Assembly: GCF_900188295.1 (NCBI RefSeq)
Contig: NZ_FZNM01000014.1
Location: 1 to 64,000 of the forward strand
Reading direction: 5' to 3'
Length of the DNA stretch: 64,000 bases
DNA from: Paracoccus sediminis
GTDB taxonomy: Bacteria; Pseudomonadota; Alphaproteobacteria; Rhodobacterales; Rhodobacteraceae
Part shown: positions 58,566-64,000 of the stretch, in pieces
How the letters are laid out: each line of letters begins with the position of its first letter
Position numbering within the stretch: the first letter of the stretch is position 1
Program-made: the position numbers and the translations under genes
The notes under the pieces: model-generated
Databases searched by the model: none
Seen by the model: only the letters and a program-made list of their open reading frames with translations
What the model was told of the DNA's origin: nothing

Positions 58566-58802
58566 GCTTGCCTTGCCTTTGTCCTGGAACATACGTCACG
58601 GTCCCGGCGCAATCGCGTGCCGTCCGGTTCCGGGGCGATGCCTTGGAACAAGGGACGCTTGGCGTTCGGGGATGAAAACCGAATGCCTTCCGCGCCGTTC
58701 AAGATCAAGCCCGGATCGCCGCTTTCTTCGGAACGCGTTCAACTTTTCCGTTATCCGCGGCGAAATGCCGGCCGGGCGGCGGGCAGGACCGTGGCGGGTC
58801 CG
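58566..58802 (-). other. 237-base gap upstream of the mrp operon
   Basis: This gap should contain the mrp promoter on the minus strand and the 3' end of the gbcB transcript. I see no strong promoter, hairpin or gene in it. Confidence 0.4.
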
Positions 58803-59879
58803 TCAGACCTCGACCTCGATCCGTCCCATGGGGTGCGAACAGCAGGCGAGGATCCAGCCCTCGGCGATGTCGTCGTCGCTGATGCCGCCGTTGTGGACCA
58901 TGTGCACCTCGCCCGACAGCTTCCGGATCCGGCAGGTGCCGCACAGCCCGAAGGTGCAGCCGGACGGGATGTTCAGCCCCGACCGTTTTGCCACGGCCAG
59001 CACCGTGTCGGTTTCCGCGCAGGGCGCGGTGACGCCGCTGCCGGCAAAGACGATCTGGGCCTTGGCGCCTTCCTCGGGGGCCACGTCGTCGATGACGGGG
59101 GCGTCGGCCTCGGTCCTGATGGGGGCGCCGAAGCTTTCCTGATGGTAATGGTCCATGTCATAGCCCAGCGACACCAGCATCTCGCGCACGGACTGCATGA
59201 AGGGTTCCGGCCCGCAGCAGAACACCTCGCGCTCCAGATAATCGGGGGCCATCAGGCCCAGCATGATCTGGTTCAGGCGGCCCAGATAGCCGGTCCAGGC
59301 AGTGAAGGGGTCGTTTTCCTCGACCGTGAAGCGCAGTTGCAGGCCGGGCACGCGGTCGGCGAACTGTTCCAGCCGACGCCGGAAGATGATGTCGGACGGG
59401 GCGCGGGCGGCGTGGACGAACACGATGTCGGGCATCTCGCCCGAATCCCAGGCCCAGGTGGTCATCGACATCATCGGCGTGACCCCGGACCCGGCCGAGA
59501 TGAACAGGTGCTTTTTCGCCGGATGGCGGAGGCTGGAAAAGATCCCCGACGGACCATAGGCCTTGATCCGCATTCCCGGTTTCAGATGATCCAGCATCCA
59601 GCGGGTTGCCAGCGACGTGCGCTGCGCCTTGACCGTGACGGAAATCGACAAGGGCCGCGACGGGCTGGAACTGATCGTGTAGGTCCGCTGGACGTTGCCC
59701 GCGGGCAGCGGCAGGTCCAGCGTGATGAACTGTCCCGGCTGATAATCGAACCATCCGCCCGACGGCGCGCGAAAGGTGAAGGTGGCGGCGTCCGCCGTTT
59801 CCGGCACCACCATCGCGCATTCCAGCAACTCGTCGTCGGACCACGGCTCGGCGGCCCAGTTCAGGCGTGGTTTCCTCAT
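58803..59879 (-). CDS. gbcB: Flavin/ferredoxin reductase component of a Rieske oxygenase (GbcB-like)
   Basis: The 358-residue protein has an FAD-binding FNR-type domain with RTYTISSSPSRPLS (about 65-78), an NAD-binding domain (SAGSGVTPMMSM and CCGPEPFMQSVREML), and a C-terminal plant-type [2Fe-2S] ferredoxin with the CTFGLCGTC...CCSHP cysteines. This layout serves GbcB in glycine betaine demethylation and similar carnitine or stachydrine oxygenases, passing NADH electrons to the Rieske partner encoded just upstream (nine bases). The substrate is inferred from this pairing. Confidence 0.87.
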   Translation of the reverse strand: MRKPRLNWAAEPWSDDELLECAMVVPETADAATFTFRAPSGGWFDYQPGQFITLDLPLPAGNVQRTYTISSSPSRPLSISVTVKAQRTSLATRWMLDHLKPGMRIKAYGPSGIFSSLRHPAKKHLFISAGSGVTPMMSMTTWAWDSGEMPDIVFVHAARAPSDIIFRRRLEQFADRVPGLQLRFTVEENDPFTAWTGYLGRLNQIMLGLMAPDYLEREVFCCGPEPFMQSVREMLVSLGYDMDHYHQESFGAPIRTEADAPVIDDVAPEEGAKAQIVFAGSGVTAPCAETDTVLAVAKRSGLNIPSGCTFGLCGTCRIRKLSGEVHMVHNGGISDDDIAEGWILACCSHPMGRIEVEV

Positions 59880-59887
59880 GGGGCCGG

Positions 59888-61120
59888 TTACTCCGCCGCG
59901 ACCGCGTTGGGCGACAGGCGCCGGGACATCAGCCCGCAATACCAGTCGATCAGGTGGATGACGCCCGCTTCCTGCGTGGGCGAATAGGGACCGGGCTGAT
60001 AGGCAGGCGACAGGATGCCGCGCTGGTTCTCCTCGACCACCCGGCGATCCTCGTCGTTGGTGTTCAGCCAGACCTCGGTCAGGGCCGTCAGGTCGTAATC
60101 CTTGCCCTCGACCGCGTCCTTGTGGACCAGCCACTTGGTCGTGACCTCGGTTTCCGTGGGGCTGAGGGGCAGGATGCGGAAGACGATGGCATGGTCGGGC
60201 AGGAAGTGGTTCCAAGACGACGGGAAATGATAGAACATCAGGCTGCCCGCGTCGTTCCACGGGATCGTCCCCATCCGCTGCGCGACGGCGGCCTTGCCCG
60301 ACATGGTGAAGCTTTCCTGGTTGTCCATCAGCGGCACGCGGGCCATGCGCCATTGCATGTCGGGCGCGTTGGTGAACCGCGACGGTAGGTTCGCGGCATC
60401 GCAGCGCGCCCAGTGGTCCAGGATTTCGGGGCTGGCGGAATTCGGGCCTTCCATCACCGTCATCAGCGGATCGTCCGAATAGGTCCGGCACAGCGAAGGG
60501 TGGCTGCCGCCGCAGTGATAGCATTCGCGGTTGTTTTCCATCACCAGCTTCCAGTTGCCCTTTTCGACGATGGTCGAAGAAAAGGCGACCTTGCTGTCGG
60601 CGATACCCGAGGGCAGGACAAAGCGCGTCAGGTTCGCGGCCAGTTCGTTGATCGCGGGCGGGATCTGGGCCAGGCAGATAAAGACCATGCCGCCCAGATC
60701 GATGCAATGGACCGGCTTCAGGCCGTATTTGCTGGCGTCGAATCCTTCGCCCATGTCGCGGGCATACAGCAGCTTGCCATCCAGGTCATAGGTCCACTGA
60801 TGATAGGGGCAGACCAGTTTCGGGTTCGATCCGTTCGTCTTGGCGCACAGCCGCTGGCCGCGATGGCGGCACACATTGTGAAAGGCGCGCACCCGGTTGT
60901 CGCCGCCGCGCACCACGATCACCGGATAGGCGCCCACGTTCAGCGTGACGAAGTTGCCGGTCTTGGGGATTTCGCAGGACGGCAGCGCGAACAACCATTC
61001 GCGATACCAGATCTGGTCCAGGTCGTCCTGGAACGCCTGTTCGCCGCAATACAACTCGCGGGGCAGGGAAAAGCCGGGGATGCGTTCGGCGATCAGGCTG
61101 GCGGTCGAGGGGGTGTTCAT
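59888..61120 (-). CDS. gbcA: Rieske-type aromatic-ring-hydroxylating-family oxygenase, GbcA-like
   Basis: The 410-residue protein has a Rieske [2Fe-2S] domain with ligands C84, H86 (VCRHRGQRLC) and C104, H107 (VCPYHQW). A catalytic domain carries the mononuclear iron region NNRECYHCGGSHPSLC. The closest pattern I know is glycine betaine monooxygenase (GbcA), which makes dimethylglycine plus formaldehyde; carnitine or proline-betaine oxygenases are alternatives. ATG 61120 (MNTPSTAS) was chosen; ATG 61132 would add four residues. It forms an operon with the reductase gene. Confidence 0.87.
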   Translation of the reverse strand: MNTPSTASLIAERIPGFSLPRELYCGEQAFQDDLDQIWYREWLFALPSCEIPKTGNFVTLNVGAYPVIVVRGGDNRVRAFHNVCRHRGQRLCAKTNGSNPKLVCPYHQWTYDLDGKLLYARDMGEGFDASKYGLKPVHCIDLGGMVFICLAQIPPAINELAANLTRFVLPSGIADSKVAFSSTIVEKGNWKLVMENNRECYHCGGSHPSLCRTYSDDPLMTVMEGPNSASPEILDHWARCDAANLPSRFTNAPDMQWRMARVPLMDNQESFTMSGKAAVAQRMGTIPWNDAGSLMFYHFPSSWNHFLPDHAIVFRILPLSPTETEVTTKWLVHKDAVEGKDYDLTALTEVWLNTNDEDRRVVEENQRGILSPAYQPGPYSPTQEAGVIHLIDWYCGLMSRRLSPNAVAAE

Positions 61121-61575
61121 GTCTGGACCCATAAAGGTGCTGGCTGCTATGGGGTGCAAATTAGCCGTATTATGGCCGCCGCGTGGCAAAATTGCGACCT
61201 CGCAGGGCGTGTTTCAGACATCGATCATGTTAGCTTGCTTGACGATCGGGGCGCGCGGAAAGTTTTCCACAGGGAAATATCCAAACACTCTGGAACCTGA
61301 CATGTCTTCCAGATATTGATTGATGGAAGATGTTTCGAACCAGATGATGTGTCCTGACCACTTGTGGTTGTTCTGCAACATGTGTGACGGCGTCTTGCCC
61401 GGTCAGAACCGCAGCGTTTGCCTACCTGGGCAGCGCGCGGCAGTCTGATCGGAAATCACGGGCCATCACGGCCGAGGCAAATCACGACACCGGGCGGCGG
61501 GTTCGGCAACAGGTTCGCAAGGCTTGGCCTGCGGCCGCAGGCCCCGCCTTTCCAAGACCGACAGGAGCAGAGGGC
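61121..61575 (+). other. 455-base intergenic region with the nrd leader
   Basis: No gene is supported here. It separates gbcA (minus) from nrdH (plus). Visible elements are a DnaA-box-like TTTTCCACA (61263-61271), the inverted repeat TCTTCCA-N12-TGGAAGA (61305-61330) and the dyad ACCAC-TT-GTGGT (61357-61368). A consensus NrdR box pair was not found by eye. The length exceeds what two divergent promoters need. Confidence 0.5.
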
Positions 61576-61797
61576 ATGCCCATCATCGTTTATTCCAAAC
61601 CCGCCTGCGTTCAGTGCACCGCAACGACTCGTGCCCTGGATGCGCGCGGCCTGTCCTATGATATCATCGACCTGACCGAGGATTCGCAGGCGATGGAACG
61701 GGTGATGGCCCTGGGCTATCGACAGGCGCCGGTGGTCATCGCCGGGGAATCGCACTGGGCGGGGTTCCGGCCCGACATGATCGGCCAGTTGGCCTGA
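61576..61797 (+). CDS. nrdH: Glutaredoxin-like NrdH redoxin
   Basis: NrdH re-reduces class Ib ribonucleotide reductase. The 73-residue protein has the redox pair CVQC at 11-14 ([17 protein letters not shown]), the motif [13 protein letters not shown] containing the cis-proline, and the C-terminal WAGFRPDMI typical of NrdH. ATG 61576 follows GACAGGAGCAGAGG. It is five bases ahead of nrdI. Confidence 0.96.
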   Translation: MPIIVYSKPACVQCTATTRALDARGLSYDIIDLTEDSQAMERVMALGYRQAPVVIAGESHWAGFRPDMIGQLA

Positions 61798-61802
61798 CGG
61801 CC

Positions 61803-62216
61803 GTGGCGGGTCTGGCCTATTACTCCTCGGCTTCGGGCAACACGGCGCGCTTTGTCGCGCGCCTTGGCCTGCCGGCGCTGCGGATCCCGATCGCGCCGGC
61901 CCATCCGATGCCTGCCATCGATGCGCCCTTCGTGCTGATCTGCCCGACCTATGCGGACGGAGAGGGGCGCGGCGCCGTGCCCAAGGCGGTCATCCGGTTC
62001 CTGAACGATCCCCGCCGCCGCGCCCTGCTGCGGGGCGTGATCGGCGCGGGCAACCGCAATTTCGGCGCGACCTATGCCCTGGCGGCGCGCGTCATCGCCG
62101 ACAAATGCACCGTTCCGATCCTGTGGCGATTCGAGCTGGCGGGAACGGACACCGATATTCAAAAGGTCCGCGCGGGCCTGCAACATTTCCGGGGGTTGGA
62201 ATGCTTGACGGTTTGA
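61803..62216 (+). CDS. nrdI: Flavodoxin-like NrdI
   Basis: NrdI supplies the oxidant that assembles the dimanganese-tyrosyl radical cofactor in NrdF. The 137-residue flavodoxin fold has the FMN phosphate loop [13 protein letters not shown] near the start, [16 protein letters not shown] and [18 protein letters not shown]. Its start is GTG 61803, and its end overlaps nrdE by 16 bases. Its presence marks the reductase as class Ib. Confidence 0.95.
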   Translation: MAGLAYYSSASGNTARFVARLGLPALRIPIAPAHPMPAIDAPFVLICPTYADGEGRGAVPKAVIRFLNDPRRRALLRGVIGAGNRNFGATYALAARVIADKCTVPILWRFELAGTDTDIQKVRAGLQHFRGLECLTV

Positions 62217-64000
62217 AGCCGGAACTGGATTATCACGCGCTGAACGCGATGCTGAACCTGTATGACGCGGACGGCCGCATCCGGTTCGACGCCGACCGCT
62301 TGGCCGCGCGGCAGTATTTTCTGCAACATGTGAACCAGAACACGGTGTTCTTCCACAATCTGGACGAAAAGCTGCGCTATCTGGTGGACGAGGGCTATTA
62401 CGAGCCCGAGGTGCTGGACCAGTATTCCAGGAACTTCCAGCGGGCCATCTGGGACGCCGCATATGCGCGCAAGTTCCGGTTCCCGACCTTTCTGGGCGCC
62501 TTCAAGTACTATACCAGCTACACGCTGAAGACCCGCGACGGGCAGCGGTATCTGGAACGGTACGAGGACCGGGTGGTCATGGTCGCCCTGACGCTGGCGC
62601 GGGGCGACGAGGCGCTGGCCATGCGCTTCATGGAGGAGATGCTGTCGGGCCGGTTCCAGCCCGCCACGCCGACCTTTTTGAACGCGGGCAAGCAGTCGCG
62701 GGGCGAACTGATTTCCTGCTTTCTGCTGCGGATCGAGGACAACATGGAGTCCATCGGCCGGTCGATCAATTCCGCCCTGCAACTGTCGAAACGCGGCGGC
62801 GGCGTGGCGTTGATGCTGACCAACCTGCGCGAGGCGGGCGCCCCCATCAAGGGGATCGAGAACCAGTCGTCGGGCGTGATCCCGGTGATGAAGCTCTTGG
62901 AGGATTCGTTCAGCTATGCCAATCAGCTGGGCGCGCGGCAGGGGGCGGGGGCGGTTTACCTCAACGCGCATCACCCCGACATCATGCGCTTCCTGGACAC
63001 CAAGCGGGAAAACGCGGACGAGAAGATCCGCATCAAGACGCTGTCGCTGGGCGTGGTGATCCCCGACATCACGTTTGAGTTGGCCAAGAAGAACGCCGAC
63101 ATGTATCTGTTTTCGCCCCACGACGTGCAAAAGGTCTATGGGGTGCCGTTCTCGGAAATCTCGGTCAGCGAAAAATACGCCGAGATGGTGGACGACAAGC
63201 GCATCAAGAAGCGCAAGATCAACGCCCGCGAGTTCTTTCAGACCATCGCCGAGATTCAGTTCGAAAGCGGCTATCCCTATATCATGTTCGAGGACACGGT
63301 GAACCGCGCCAATCCGGTGCACGGCCGCATCACCATGTCGAACCTGTGCAGCGAAATCCTGCAAGTGAACGAGGCGTCCGAGTTCAATGAGGATCTGAGC
63401 TATTCCCACTTGGGCACGGATATTTCATGCAATCTTGGGTCGCTGAATATCGCGGCGACCATGGACGGCCCGGATTTCGGCGCCACGGTCGAGGCCGCGA
63501 TCCGCGCCCTGACCGCCGTGTCGGAAATGTCGGCCATCGACGCGGTGCCGTCGATCCGGCGCGGCAACGACGAGGCGCACGCCGTGGGCTTGGGCCAGAT
63601 GAACCTGCATGGTTTCCTGGCACGTGAGCGGATTCATTACGGATCGCCAGAGGGGGTCGAGTTCACCTCGGTCTATTTCGCGGCCGTAGCGTTTCATGCG
63701 ATCCGCGCCTCGAACCTGCTGGCGCAGGAGCACGGCCAAACCTTCAAGGATTTCGAGAAATCGAAGTACGCCGACGGCACCTTTTTCGACAAATACATCG
63801 ACCGGGACTGGCTGCCCACGCTGCCCGATGTCGCGCGGGTGTTCGATGGCGTGACCCTGCCCACGCGCGACGATTGGGCGCGGCTCAAGGCTGACGTGAT
63901 GGAACACGGGCTGTACAACCGCAACCTGCAAGCCGTGCCGCCGACCGGGTCGATCAGCTATATAAACAATTCGACCAGTTCGATCCATCCGATCGTGTCC
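62201..64000 (+). CDS. nrdE: Class Ib ribonucleoside-diphosphate reductase large subunit (partial)
   Basis: NrdE reduces ribonucleoside diphosphates to deoxy forms. Exactly 600 codons are in the window, with the 3' end cut off in [15 protein letters not shown] (full proteins are about 710 residues). Reading from ATG 62201, the cysteines are C173 ([12 protein letters not shown]), C383 (NLCSEILQ, thiyl radical site) and C410 ([10 protein letters not shown]). Their spacing matches C178/C388/C415 of Salmonella NrdE exactly. There is no N-terminal ATP-cone, as expected for class Ib. nrdF should follow outside the window. Confidence 0.97.
   Translation, partial: MLDGLKPELDYHALNAMLNLYDADGRIRFDADRLAARQYFLQHVNQNTVFFHNLDEKLRYLVDEGYYEPEVLDQYSRNFQRAIWDAAYARKFRFPTFLGAFKYYTSYTLKTRDGQRYLERYEDRVVMVALTLARGDEALAMRFMEEMLSGRFQPATPTFLNAGKQSRGELISCFLLRIEDNMESIGRSINSALQLSKRGGGVALMLTNLREAGAPIKGIENQSSGVIPVMKLLEDSFSYANQLGARQGAGAVYLNAHHPDIMRFLDTKRENADEKIRIKTLSLGVVIPDITFELAKKNADMYLFSPHDVQKVYGVPFSEISVSEKYAEMVDDKRIKKRKINAREFFQTIAEIQFESGYPYIMFEDTVNRANPVHGRITMSNLCSEILQVNEASEFNEDLSYSHLGTDISCNLGSLNIAATMDGPDFGATVEAAIRALTAVSEMSAIDAVPSIRRGNDEAHAVGLGQMNLHGFLARERIHYGSPEGVEFTSVYFAAVAFHAIRASNLLAQEHGQTFKDFEKSKYADGTFFDKYIDRDWLPTLPDVARVFDGVTLPTRDDWARLKADVMEHGLYNRNLQAVPPTGSISYINNSTSSIHPIVS

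Overview
The window is about two-thirds G+C, densely coded and almost entirely chromosomal housekeeping. Gene content and order point to an alphaproteobacterium of the Rhodobacteraceae, probably Paracoccus or a close relative: a sufBCD-sufS operon with Yip1-like membrane proteins, a DUF2484 gene between murC and murB, a family II (Mn) pyrophosphatase, a fused MrpA/B antiporter operon, a glycine-betaine-type Rieske oxygenase pair and a class Ib ribonucleotide reductase. No phage, insertion sequence, integrase or CRISPR array is visible.

Layout. 1-3.1 kb: the tail of a pyruvate-carboxylase-like gene, an orphan permease and comM. 3.2-11.5 kb: one tightly packed operon, coaBC - group I cysteine desulfurase - sufB - sufC - sufD - two Yip1-like membrane proteins - sufS. 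11.6-19.1 kb: a DadA-like oxidoreductase, uvrB, a YcgN-type protein, ribF, a MaoC-type hydratase, a HAD phosphatase, Mn-pyrophosphatase and tRNA-Thr(UGU). 19.2-31.5 kb: a sulfotransferase-like orphan, rpmG, rnpB, aconitase, a DUF1223 protein, ispZ/yciB, an alpha/beta hydrolase, RNase E, ccdA and a DUF1989 protein. 31.6-43.2 kb: the division and cell wall (dcw) cluster ftsW-murG-murC-DUF2484-small membrane protein-murB-ddl-ftsQ-ftsA-ftsZ, then lpxC. 43.4-45.9 kb: bamD and recN. 45.9-50.6 kb: a class V aminotransferase divergent from a glutamine amidotransferase / glutamine synthetase-like / FAD oxidase trio (gamma-glutamyl amine catabolism type). 50.6-52 kb: a TerB-like protein and PPK2. 52-58.6 kb: the mrp (mnh) Na+/H+ antiporter operon with a small secreted protein at its end. 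58.8-61.1 kb: gbcB/gbcA-like genes. 61.6-64 kb: nrdH-nrdI-nrdE, with nrdE running off the window.

The most interesting signals are regulatory. There is an exact TTAA-N7-TTAA (CtrA-type) site in the comM/coaBC intergenic region and a CtrA-like site over a predicted ftsZ start point. A CTGC-N3-GCAG dyad of the kind reported for PhaR covers the predicted -10 of a PhaJ-like gene, and a perfect 16-bp palindrome covers the predicted -10 of aconitase. The RNase E and nrd genes have long leaders. I found no convincing wholly new multi-gene system. The least explained coding material is the pair of small membrane proteins inside the dcw cluster, the Asn/Pro-rich secreted protein ending the mrp operon, and the orphan sulfotransferase-like and permease genes.
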